Below are positions 27,699 to 36,224 of a stretch of 64,000 bases of DNA, one piece after another. The stretch's first letter is position 1. Every line of letters begins with the position of its first letter. Under the pieces are notes generated by a model that worked only from the letters and a program-made list of their open reading frames with translations, ran no database searches and had not been told where the DNA came from. Source of the stretch: Rhodospirillaceae bacterium. GTDB taxonomy: Bacteria; Pseudomonadota; Alphaproteobacteria; SHVP01. A program made the translations under genes and the position numbers. The stretch is taken from assembly GCA_002722055.1 (NCBI GenBank), contig PBKD01000005.1:62001-126000 (forward strand), given 5' to 3'.

Positions 27699-30600
27699 AT
27701 GTCTTTTAAGATTGCAATTGATACTGGGGGAACTTTTACAGATGTTGTTGTAACTGATAATAGTGGAAGTATATATCTTGGGAAATCTTCTACTACTCCA
27801 AATAAAAGCTTTGATGGAGTTTACGCAGGTATTGCTGATGCTTCTAGTTATATTGGTATATCAGCTGAAGAATTATTAAATAAAACTAATGTATTAATTT
27901 ATGGAACTACCAGAGCTACAAATGCAATAGTTACAAATAATACAGCAAGAGTAGCTGGTATTTTTACTAAAAATTTTCGTGATATATTATCATATCGAAG
28001 TGGTGGAAAAAAATCTCCATTCAAACTTGATATTGATCCTATTCCTCCATTTATTCCTAGGAAATTATGCTTTGGTGTAGAAGAGAGAGTTGACTCAGAA
28101 GGTGGTGTATTAGTCAATCTTAATGAAGAAGAAGTAGTTAGAAATTTATTAAAAATAAAATCTGAAGGAATTGAAGCAATTGGTGTGTGCTTGTTATGGT
28201 CTATTGTAAACCCTGATCACGAGATAAAAATTGGTAAAATTATTAAAAGAGAATTACCTGATATTCCATTTACACTTTCTCACGAGCTAAACCCTATTAT
28301 AAGGGAGTACCCTAGAGCATCATCAACTATGATTGATGCTTCTTTAAAGCCGTTGATGCAGGATCATCTTAGAGGTTTAAAAGATGAATTAAATAAAATT
28401 AATTTTAAAGGAGAATTTTTGATAAGTACTTCTTCTGGTGGTTCCATGCATATTGACGATGTTATTGAAAAACCAATTTATATGGTCAAATCAGGTCCGG
28501 CAATGGCTCCTATTTCAGGGCTAGAGTATTCTAATTATGAAGATTTTGGTAACGATGTAATTGTTGTAGACACTGGTGGCACTACTTTTGATGTAAGCTT
28601 AGTAAGATCAGGTCAGGTAAAATATAGTCGTGATACATGGTTGATTGAAGAATTTAGAGGCCATAATTTAGGTATGTCATCAGTTGATGTTAGGAGTATA
28701 GGTTCAGGTGGAGGATCTATTGCATGGGTTGATGATGGTGGTTTGTTAAGAGTAGGGCCTCAAAGTTCTGGTGCAACTCCTGGTCCTGCATGTTATGATA
28801 AAGGTGGTGAACTTGCCACAGTAACTGATGCTGCTGTTGTATTAGGCTACATATCTCCTGAAAAATTTTTAGGAGGAAAGATGACTTTAAACAGACAGCT
28901 TGCTGAACAAGCAATAGCAAAAATTTCTGATAAACTTAAACTAGATATTTTAGAAACTGCTGCTGCTATAATCACAATATCAAGTGAAACTATGATAAAA
29001 GCTATTGAAGAAATAACCATTAATGAAGGTGTGAACCCAACTGAGTCTGTTATAGTTGCTGGTGGAGGTGCTGCTGGTTTAAATATTTTACCTATAGCTG
29101 AATCAATGAATTGTAATAAAGTTATTATTCCTAAAACAGCAGGAGCATTGAGTGCTTGCGGTGCACATTTTTCCAATATTGTTAGAGAGTTTAATTCGTC
29201 AGCATATACTAGAACTGATATATGGGAATCTGAGAAGGTAAGACTAGCTTTTAGTAATATAAATAGTCAATTAGATAAGGTAGAGAATAATTTAAAAAGT
29301 AAGGGTATATCAAATTTTCAAAGAGAATACTTTTGTGATGCAAGATATTTAAATCAACAATGGGAAATTGAAATTAAATTAGTTTCAGATAACGAAATAG
29401 GAGAAATACAGATAGCTGAAATTATTAAAGAATTTCATAAAAATCATAAAAGGTTATATGGTGTTATAGAAGAGGGAGCGGTTGTAGAATGTTTAAATTG
29501 GAAAGGTAGAATTATAGCAGAGACAGAAAAAACAGAACTACAGCCAATAATTAGTTTACCAAAAGAAGATGACTATGAAGTTGATATAAAAAAAGCTTAC
29601 TTTTCAAACTATGGAGTTTTAGAAACAAAATATTATGATGGAAATAGAATTAAGGAAAACTCTCAAATTGAGGGTCCTGCTATAATTGAGGAAACTACCT
29701 CTACTCTTGTTGTGTATCCACAAATGAAAGTAAGACTAAGTAAAAGTGGAAACTATATATTAGAGGAAAAAATAAATAAAAATATTAAACCTTCAAATTT
29801 TCAAGAAACAATGATTGATCCTGTTCAGTTATCTGTAATGTCTAATAGAATAGATGCAATTACAAGAGAAATGGCTTTAACTGTTTTAAGGTCTGCTAGA
29901 TCGTCAGTTATTGCTCAATCTAGAGATGTTTCAACATCAATTGTAACTCAGGATAATCAAATTTTGGCCTCTGCTGAGGGCCTTCCTGCTCATATATTTG
30001 GAGCTAATCTTCAAGCTGAAACAATGTGTAAGTATCATCCAGATTTAAAAGAAGGTCAGGCTTTCCTTCACAATGATCCATATGAAGGTAATAGTCATGC
30101 AGCTGACATATCGGTTTTAGTGCCAGTATTTTTTGAAGGTGAACACATGTTTACTTTATCTGTTAAAGGCCATCAGGCAGATATTGGTAATGCTTTACCA
30201 ACTACTTATATGCCTCAAGCAAAAGATGTTTATGAAGAAGGAGCATTAATTTTTCCTGCAGTTAAGGTTCAAGAAAATTATAAAGATGTAGATGATATAA
30301 TTAGAATGTGTAAAAGGCGAATAAGAGTACCGGAGCAGTGGTATGGAGATTATTTAAGTCAAGTAGGTGCGGCAAGAGTTGCTGAGATAAGGCTTAAAGA
30401 GTTTTTAAATAAATATGGTAAGAATAAAGTAAAAAAATTTATAACAGAATGGTTAGATTATTCTGAAAGACGGTGCAGAAATGCTATAAAAAAACTACCA
30501 GCTGGTACTTTAAATGCATCTGGTAAACACGACCCCCTTCAACCTTTTTTACCCGATGGTATTGAGTTAAATATGAAAATTAAAATAAAACCTGATGAGG

Positions 30601-31583
30601 GAATTATTGAAACTGATTTAACAAAAAATGCAGATTGCCTTGAAACTGGATTGAATTTAACTCAATCAACTGCAACATGTTATGGTCTTCAAGGTGTATT
30701 CAATTGCCTTAGTAATGATATACCAACAAATACAGGTAGTTTTCGGTGTGTTAAAGTTAAACTTAGGGAGGGATGTTGTGTAGGTATTCCTACTTTTCCT
30801 CACTCATGTTCAGTTGGAACTACAAACTTAGGAGATGTACTGGTAAATATCGGACAGTCAGCATTTACACAGTTGGGTGAAGGTTTCGGGCTTAGTCAAG
30901 GTAATGTCTGTTTTGGTGGTGCTATGGGTGTAATATCTGGAGAAGATTGGAGAAATGATGATGCTAAATACATTAATCAAATATATCTTCAAGGAGGAGG
31001 AGGTCCTGCATCTTCAAGATCTGATGGAATGATAAACCTTCTTATACCTGTGGGTGCGGGTTTATTATATAGAGATAGTATAGAGGTATTGGAACAAAGA
31101 TTTCCAATGTATATAAAATCTCTATCAATTATTGAAAACTCGTGTGGTCATGGTAAATTTAGAGGTGGTCCTGCTACTGAGGTTATTTTTGGTCCTAGAA
31201 AAAATAAAATGACTGTGAGTCTTTTAGGAGGTGGTAAATTGTATCCCCCTCAGGGTGTGTTAGGTGGTTATGATTCTAAACCGTCCTATAATGGTATTAT
31301 TTATGAGAATAATTCACTTGAAGAATTGGGAGATGCAATGATGGTTGAACTCAAGCCTGGTCAATTTATATGCTCAATTGACTCAGGTGGTAGTGGTTAT
31401 GGCCACCCTGTGAATAGAGATAAGAACAGAGTTTTAAATGATATAATTGAAGGATATATTTCTGAGAAAGAAGCAGAGACTGTTTACGGTGTTTTTATTG
31501 AATTTAATGAAAAAAATGGAAAAATGATTGTAAATGATATTAAGACTGAAAATAAAAGAAAAGAAATAATTAGTAAAATTTGA
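27699..31583 (+). CDS. Hydantoinase/oxoprolinase, HyuA-HyuB fusion
   Basis: Large ATP-dependent amidase, about 1294 aa, of the N-methylhydantoinase / 5-oxoprolinase family. The N-terminal HyuA half (about 1-690) opens with IDTGGTFTDVVV and has an ASKHA-type VVDTGGTTFDVSLV; the C-terminal HyuB half starts near residue 705 (DPVQLSVMSNRIDAITREMA) and contains HNDPYEGNSHAADISVL and QGGGGPASSRSDG. It hydrolyses a cyclic amide such as 5-oxoproline, hydantoin or a related lactam; which one is unclear. In-frame TTG 27690, ATG 27693 and ATG 27699 are possible starts; I chose 27699 because AAGG at 27686-27689 is well spaced. Confidence 0.92.
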   Translation: MSFKIAIDTGGTFTDVVVTDNSGSIYLGKSSTTPNKSFDGVYAGIADASSYIGISAEELLNKTNVLIYGTTRATNAIVTNNTARVAGIFTKNFRDILSYRSGGKKSPFKLDIDPIPPFIPRKLCFGVEERVDSEGGVLVNLNEEEVVRNLLKIKSEGIEAIGVCLLWSIVNPDHEIKIGKIIKRELPDIPFTLSHELNPIIREYPRASSTMIDASLKPLMQDHLRGLKDELNKINFKGEFLISTSSGGSMHIDDVIEKPIYMVKSGPAMAPISGLEYSNYEDFGNDVIVVDTGGTTFDVSLVRSGQVKYSRDTWLIEEFRGHNLGMSSVDVRSIGSGGGSIAWVDDGGLLRVGPQSSGATPGPACYDKGGELATVTDAAVVLGYISPEKFLGGKMTLNRQLAEQAIAKISDKLKLDILETAAAIITISSETMIKAIEEITINEGVNPTESVIVAGGGAAGLNILPIAESMNCNKVIIPKTAGALSACGAHFSNIVREFNSSAYTRTDIWESEKVRLAFSNINSQLDKVENNLKSKGISNFQREYFCDARYLNQQWEIEIKLVSDNEIGEIQIAEIIKEFHKNHKRLYGVIEEGAVVECLNWKGRIIAETEKTELQPIISLPKEDDYEVDIKKAYFSNYGVLETKYYDGNRIKENSQIEGPAIIEETTSTLVVYPQMKVRLSKSGNYILEEKINKNIKPSNFQETMIDPVQLSVMSNRIDAITREMALTVLRSARSSVIAQSRDVSTSIVTQDNQILASAEGLPAHIFGANLQAETMCKYHPDLKEGQAFLHNDPYEGNSHAADISVLVPVFFEGEHMFTLSVKGHQADIGNALPTTYMPQAKDVYEEGALIFPAVKVQENYKDVDDIIRMCKRRIRVPEQWYGDYLSQVGAARVAEIRLKEFLNKYGKNKVKKFITEWLDYSERRCRNAIKKLPAGTLNASGKHDPLQPFLPDGIELNMKIKIKPDEGIIETDLTKNADCLETGLNLTQSTATCYGLQGVFNCLSNDIPTNTGSFRCVKVKLREGCCVGIPTFPHSCSVGTTNLGDVLVNIGQSAFTQLGEGFGLSQGNVCFGGAMGVISGEDWRNDDAKYINQIYLQGGGGPASSRSDGMINLLIPVGAGLLYRDSIEVLEQRFPMYIKSLSIIENSCGHGKFRGGPATEVIFGPRKNKMTVSLLGGGKLYPPQGVLGGYDSKPSYNGIIYENNSLEELGDAMMVELKPGQFICSIDSGGSGYGHPVNRDKNRVLNDIIEGYISEKEAETVYGVFIEFNEKNGKMIVNDIKTENKRKEIISKI

Positions 31584-31606
31584 AATGATTAAATTTAAGT
31601 AAAATA

Positions 31607-33220
31607 ATGAAACTAAATTATAATGAAATTATCCCTAGTAATAAATGTATTTTAAGCAAAATTCTTGAAAATAAATCAATAACAAAACCTTTACATGAAT
31701 TTGTTTTAACCGAATCAAAAAACTATACATATCAAGATTTAAATACTAGTGCTAATAGGCTAGCTCATGGTTTATTAGAATTAAGTATTTCAAAAGGTGA
31801 TAAAATAGCAGTACTAATGGATTCTTCTCCACAGTATCTTGATGTTTGGTTTGCTATATCGAAAATAGGGGCAGTAGAAGTTCCAATAAATACTGCATAT
31901 AAAGGTGAAATACTAGTACATATTTTAAACTCTTCTGATACTAAATTAATTATATATGATAAAAAATATGGTCAAGAAATAAGAAAAATTAGTCAAAAAT
32001 GTAAAAAAATTGAGTTGTTTATCATTAATGATAAAGGTGATCAATATAGAGATTATCCTATAAAATTAGACGGTTTATATCGAGATAATACTGGTGATTT
32101 AAATATTGATATAAATTATACTGATACTGCATGTCTGCTTTATACCTCTGGCACTACTGGTGTATCGAAAGGGGTGATAATGAATAATCATTTTCTATGG
32201 TCATTCGGAGTAAATGTAGCGCAAATAAACCAAATAGATAACTCAGATATTTCTTATAATTATCTTCCTTTCTTTCATATAGCTGGTAAATTTTTATTAA
32301 TGGCTTCTATGCTTGTAGATGCTCAAAATGTAGTAGTTCCACAATTAAGTATTAGTAATTTTTGGGATGATATAAATAAATATAAGGCAACTTTAATGGT
32401 GGCTGCAGGTGGGGTTTGTAATATGTTATATTCCCAACCTTCTAAATCAAATGACTCAAATAACTCATTAAAATTAATATATGCAGTACCAATTCCAACT
32501 GAATTTTCAAATGATTTTGAAAAAAGGTTTGATGTTAAATTTATTGAAGCATATGGTTCAACAGAGTTAAATGTTGTAGCTTGTAGTGAACCCGGCAAAA
32601 CTCCTCCAAAATCATTTGGAAAACCTCTAAGTAATTATGAAATGTCAATTTTTGATGAATTTGATCAACCATGTTCTCCAGATGTCCCTGGTGAAATTGT
32701 AGTTAGACCAAAGAAACCAAATATTATGATGGAAGGTTATTATGGACTTCCAGAGAAAACTTTAGAAGTAATTAAAAATTTATGGTTTCATTCAGGTGAC
32801 CAAGGATACGTAGATAGTCAAGGTTGGTTTTATTTTTTAGATCGTTTAACGGATTCTATGAGAAGAAGAGGTGAGAATATATCATCTTTCGAGGTTGAAA
32901 AAATTATAAATGAACATGAAGGTGTTTCTGAATGTGCTGCAATCGGTATAAAATCAGATATGCAGGAAGATGAAGTTAAAGTTGTAATTGTAAAAAATAA
33001 AGAAGTTAATTTAACAGAAAAAGAATTACTTTATTATTGTGTGGAAAAAATGCCATATTTTATGGTACCTCGTTTTATTGAATTTAAAGAAGAACTCCCA
33101 AGAACTGCTCTTACAAAAATAAAAAAAGTTGAACTAAGAAGAGAGGGGTTAACTTCAAAAACCTGGGACTGTGAAGCTAATGGCTTAAAAGTTACTAGAA
33201 ATGGAATAAAAAAAATATAG
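31607..33220 (+). CDS. Acyl-CoA synthetase, AMP-forming (CaiC-like)
   Basis: A 537-aa ANL-superfamily ligase that activates a carboxylate as acyl-AMP and then acyl-CoA. The ATP-binding P-loop is LLYTSGTTGVSKGVIM, the A5 motif is FIEAYGSTELNVV, the A7/A8 region is WFHSGDQGYVDSQGWF and RRRGENISSFEVEKI, and the catalytic Lys motif near the end is RTALTKIKKVEL. It follows the hydantoinase by 23 bp, probably in one transcript, so its substrate may derive from lactam or hydantoin breakdown, or the pairing may be incidental. Similarity is closest to carnitine/crotonobetaine-type ligases from memory. Confidence 0.9.
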   Translation: MKLNYNEIIPSNKCILSKILENKSITKPLHEFVLTESKNYTYQDLNTSANRLAHGLLELSISKGDKIAVLMDSSPQYLDVWFAISKIGAVEVPINTAYKGEILVHILNSSDTKLIIYDKKYGQEIRKISQKCKKIELFIINDKGDQYRDYPIKLDGLYRDNTGDLNIDINYTDTACLLYTSGTTGVSKGVIMNNHFLWSFGVNVAQINQIDNSDISYNYLPFFHIAGKFLLMASMLVDAQNVVVPQLSISNFWDDINKYKATLMVAAGGVCNMLYSQPSKSNDSNNSLKLIYAVPIPTEFSNDFEKRFDVKFIEAYGSTELNVVACSEPGKTPPKSFGKPLSNYEMSIFDEFDQPCSPDVPGEIVVRPKKPNIMMEGYYGLPEKTLEVIKNLWFHSGDQGYVDSQGWFYFLDRLTDSMRRRGENISSFEVEKIINEHEGVSECAAIGIKSDMQEDEVKVVIVKNKEVNLTEKELLYYCVEKMPYFMVPRFIEFKEELPRTALTKIKKVELRREGLTSKTWDCEANGLKVTRNGIKKI

Positions 33221-33226
33221 AGCTTT

Positions 33227-33523
33227 TTAGCTTTGATTATTATTTCTTGATAAACTAAATATTATTCCTGTATGTTTATGATGAAGGTCGCAAATTTCAA
33301 ATAACTTATTAAAAATCAAATCTTTATTTGTTCCATCTGTTAGAATAGTTACATACGCAGATTCACCAAACTCACCAAATTGCTTATCGTCAAATAAATC
33401 ACTAGATCTTCCATAAGATACAATAATATTCTCTACACCATCATAATCATGCATTTTTTCAAGGACTTTTTGACCGTAATCCTTGTGAACCATAGCAATA
33501 ATTTCGTAACTTGAATTGACCAT
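33227..33523 (-). CDS. Short P-II-like protein of the DUF1538 module
   Basis: A 98-aa protein with an alternating beta-alpha-beta pattern like a truncated P-II/ferredoxin-like fold: YEIIAMVHKDYGQKVLEKM, then GVENIIVSYGRSSD, a variable loop, and ESAYVTILTDGTNKDLIFNK. It lacks a recognisable P-II T-loop signature. It is the third gene of a minus-strand operon with DUF1538 and a fuller P-II homologue, 5 bp downstream of the latter. By context it is probably a second signalling subunit that binds the transporter or the other P-II protein; the fold assignment is my inference. Confidence 0.65.
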   Translation of the reverse strand: MVNSSYEIIAMVHKDYGQKVLEKMHDYDGVENIIVSYGRSSDLFDDKQFGEFGESAYVTILTDGTNKDLIFNKLFEICDLHHKHTGIIFSLSRNNNQS

Positions 33524-33528
33524 GATAA

Positions 33529-33885
33529 TTATGCCAATTTTTTGAGAACAGAGTCTGGAATATATGTTGCTACTTTGTCTAGTTTAGTGACATACATTAT
33601 CCCTTTACCTGGTGTATCTAATTTTCCAGCTAAGTACATTGCTTCGAATACCATATCTACTTGATCTTCTGAAACAATAATTCTAATTACTTCTTTCTGT
33701 TCATCAACCGTTACTCCAAGTAAACCCATTCTTTCTCTTATACCAGTACCTCGAGCATAATTTATTGTTGCTCCTTGAGCACCCATATTTTTTGCAGCTT
33801 TAAGAACATCTTCGGCTAAACCTGTTTGAAGTATGCAGGTAATTAAACATGCATCCGATAGGTAAGTTATATTTCTTTCACTCAT
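33529..33885 (-). CDS. P-II family signalling protein
   Basis: A 118-aa P-II-like regulator. Two ferredoxin-like halves are visible: DACLITCILQTGLAEDVLKA plus GAQGATINYARGTGIRERMG (a short glycine-rich T-loop without the uridylylated Tyr context of GlnB), then EVIRIIVSEDQVDMVFEAMY and DTPGKGIMYVTKLDKV, the last resembling the nucleotide-binding C-terminus of P-II. It overlaps the upstream DUF1538 gene by 4 bp. P-II proteins bind ATP/ADP and 2-oxoglutarate or related ligands and often gate a neighbouring transporter, which is the likely arrangement here. Confidence 0.82.
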   Translation of the reverse strand: MSERNITYLSDACLITCILQTGLAEDVLKAAKNMGAQGATINYARGTGIRERMGLLGVTVDEQKEVIRIIVSEDQVDMVFEAMYLAGKLDTPGKGIMYVTKLDKVATYIPDSVLKKLA

Positions 33886-35645
33886 GAAATTTCCTCTTCG
33901 TCTTCAAATTGACTTTTATGAGATTTATTAATTATTTGAATTATAATACCCATTGTAAGAACTGCAACTATAGGACAAATACTAGCAAGTGATAGAATTC
34001 CAAATCCTTCTATTGCAGAAACTGCGTTTCCTAAACCAAGTCCCATTGCTAAAACTAGTGGAACAGTAACTGGGCCAGTAGTTACTCCGGCACTATCCCA
34101 GGCAACATTTACAAATTCCTCAGAGGAAAAAATAGTAAGAATTATTCCTATTCCATAAAGAGGTAATAGTACAGTTGCTAAATCAAATCCAATGACTAAT
34201 TTAGATATACCTAATGCAATTCCAACTGCAACTCCACCTGCTACGCTATACATAAGCATAGATTTCTTGAAAGCACCCTCAGTTAATTTTTGGACAGTTA
34301 ATCCAAGAGCATTAAGAGCTGGCTCAGCTAAAGTGGCACCAAACCCCATTAGAAAAGCAAATCCAATAACAATTATTAAACCTATAAGTTCAGGAAAAAT
34401 TGGAGAAAATTGACTAATAGGTAATTCCATAAATGCTGCAGGTAAAACACTGCCAGTCTGTGTGCCAATAGCGCCTAGTCCATAGGTTAAGCCTATATTA
34501 AAAATACACATCCCAATTATTGATAAGGTCAAGCCATAAATTGTTATCATTCTATTTGGAAGTGATGATCTTAAAATTACAAATAGAACAAATAATAAGA
34601 ATAAAACTAATGGCAATATAGCTCTTACACCTAATATAATTTCCACAAGAGGAGTTTTTTCCCAAATACTAGGAACAGGTTTTACTATTTCTGAGGCAGC
34701 AGCAGCAGATGCAATAATTTCTTCTGGAGTTATACTAAACGATACAATAATAGCTAGAATTAAAACTGCTAAAATTGGAAATAAAGATGCCATTGTTACA
34801 ACTCCAAATCCTGATAAAGATGAGTTACCTTTTCCGGCAGCGTTAGCAATACCAATTCCGAGAGATAAAACTAAAGGAACAGTAACAGGTCCTGTTGTAA
34901 CAGCACCACAATCCCAGGCTAAACCTAAAATACTTCTTAAATTTGGATCAATCCACGCGTATCCAGTCAAAATAACAACAGGAATTAAAGCAAGGTATAT
35001 CATAGGTTTTAGTGACCAACCTTTAACAAATCTTATTGTTCCTATTATAGCAGCAAAGCCAACACCTGCTCCTACCATTAGAACTAAAGGAAGTGTCCAG
35101 TTATTTAAAATTTCATACAAGTAAGGTGCCGCTTTAACATCTACAGAAGAACCAAAAGCTTGTAATGCGCCTATTGCAGGCTCAGCAAAGGTTACACCTA
35201 CACCTAAAATTCCAATAATAACTAAAACTACAAACATAGTTGCTTTTTTTGGAAGGTTATCACCTATAATTGTTCCAAAAGGCATCAAACCTTTATTAAG
35301 ACCTTCCATAAAAATTGTAAGTCCAATTATTACAGCTATTATACCTCCTGATAATGTTAGTGCTGACTCTATTGGTTGTCTTAATACTAATATTTGGAAA
35401 AGCATCAAGTAAGCTACTAAGGGAGCAACAGATTTAAATTGTTCAATTATTCTTGTGTAACAGTAAGGAAATAGAAGCTTAAACGCTTGTGATGCATTAA
35501 CTTCTATCTTTTTTGGCTTTAATGAAGAAATGTCACCATCTTTTGCATTTGGAGTAAGTAGGTTGTAGCTTATAGTACTATGTTTAACTACTATTTTATT
35601 GAGGTAATCGGAATATCTCATTTTAAATCCTGTAATAAATAACAA
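33882..35645 (-). CDS. DUF1538 family multi-pass membrane protein
   Basis: A 587-aa inner-membrane protein with about 14 or more hydrophobic segments, made of two homologous halves. The repeat signature is AWDCGAVTTGPVTVPLVL in the first half and AWDSAGVTTGPVTVPLVL in the second; FAEPAIGALQAFG and LAEPALNALGLTV are another matched pair. The inverted or tandem duplication, with buried Asp and Thr-Thr-Gly, resembles transporters. The family (DUF1538) has no assigned substrate that I know. It is the first gene of an operon with two P-II-like proteins, which suggests a regulated transporter for a small metabolite or ion. Confidence 0.85.
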   Translation of the reverse strand: MLFITGFKMRYSDYLNKIVVKHSTISYNLLTPNAKDGDISSLKPKKIEVNASQAFKLLFPYCYTRIIEQFKSVAPLVAYLMLFQILVLRQPIESALTLSGGIIAVIIGLTIFMEGLNKGLMPFGTIIGDNLPKKATMFVVLVIIGILGVGVTFAEPAIGALQAFGSSVDVKAAPYLYEILNNWTLPLVLMVGAGVGFAAIIGTIRFVKGWSLKPMIYLALIPVVILTGYAWIDPNLRSILGLAWDCGAVTTGPVTVPLVLSLGIGIANAAGKGNSSLSGFGVVTMASLFPILAVLILAIIVSFSITPEEIIASAAAASEIVKPVPSIWEKTPLVEIILGVRAILPLVLFLLFVLFVILRSSLPNRMITIYGLTLSIIGMCIFNIGLTYGLGAIGTQTGSVLPAAFMELPISQFSPIFPELIGLIIVIGFAFLMGFGATLAEPALNALGLTVQKLTEGAFKKSMLMYSVAGGVAVGIALGISKLVIGFDLATVLLPLYGIGIILTIFSSEEFVNVAWDSAGVTTGPVTVPLVLAMGLGLGNAVSAIEGFGILSLASICPIVAVLTMGIIIQIINKSHKSQFEDEEEIS

Positions 35646-36075
35646 AAACTAACCATTACACATGCTTAATATATAGAAATTGTACAAAAATACAAAAAAA
35701 GTTTTTTTTTGCATATATTTTCATCAAATATAGAGGTTATACCTTATTTTATAATTATTTTTAATAGTAGTATAAAGGTATTCATTTAATTGTTGCATTA
35801 GAAAATAACCGTGCAAATGCCAGAAAATACCTAATATTTGGCTTAAAATATGCAATTTTTTAACATTTAGCCCGTAGCTTAGTTGTATAGCAATTGATTG
35901 TTAATCGTAAATTAATTTTCAAATCCACAGAAATAAACCGAGCGAAATTTGTCACATATACGTCACAATAAATCAGGGGACTAATGAACTAGAAATAAAT
36001 GAATGTTGATATTATATTATTAAGATGTTAAAAAATGGCTAAAATATAAGTAGGAAACGTTGATATATATTAAGG
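35646..36075. other. 430-bp intergenic region before tRNA-Lys
   Basis: No protein-coding gene is seen. It holds a degenerate tRNA copy (35871-35906), a GTCACA direct repeat at 35951-35956 and 35962-35967, and a TATAAG hexamer at 36045-36050 that may serve the downstream tRNA. The first 200 bp are plain AT-rich sequence and should contain the promoter of the DUF1538 operon. Confidence 0.6.
35871..35906 (+). pseudogene. Degenerate tRNA copy related to tRNA-Lys
   Basis: Thirty-two of 37 aligned columns match the 5' half of the intact tRNA-Lys at 36079-36115, with four substitutions and one deletion in the D-loop. The anticodon triplet would be GTT (Asn) instead of TTT. After 35906 the similarity collapses: the variable and T-arm cannot pair and no acceptor 3' strand or CCA is found. 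It looks like a decayed duplicate or an attachment-site scar and not a working tRNA. Confidence 0.65.
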
Positions 36076-36151
36076 GGGCCCGTAGCTCAGTTGGTAGAGC
36101 AATTGACTTTTAATCAATGGGTCAGAGGTTCGATTCCTCTCGGGCTCACCA
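36076..36151 (+). tRNA. tRNA-Lys (anticodon TTT), CCA encoded
   Basis: Complete cloverleaf: acceptor GGGCCCG pairs with CGGGCTC (one G-U), D-arm GCTC..GAGC, anticodon arm ATTGA/TCAAT with loop CTTTTAA giving anticodon TTT for AAA/AAG codons, and T-arm AGAGG/CCTCT with loop TTCGATT. The discriminator base is A and CCA is encoded at 36149-36151. Confidence 0.97.
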
Positions 36152-36185
36152 AAAATTTGAATAAAATTTCTTTAAAAAATACATT

Positions 36186-36212
36186 TAAAACATTTTAGGG
36201 GTTTTATTTTTT
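36186..36212 (+). terminator. Probable terminator of tRNA-Lys
   Basis: TAAAAC (36186-36191) pairs with GTTTTA (36201-36206), followed directly by TTTTTT (36207-36212). The stem is short and AT-rich, but the position 35 bp after the tRNA and the clean T-run support it. The next ATG is at 36225. Confidence 0.45.
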
Positions 36213-36224
36213 CGAAAGCACATA

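Noticed and set aside
34192-34413. Frame antisense to DUF1538
   Set aside because: Shadow of a hydrophobic repeat region; no ribosome-binding site or homology.
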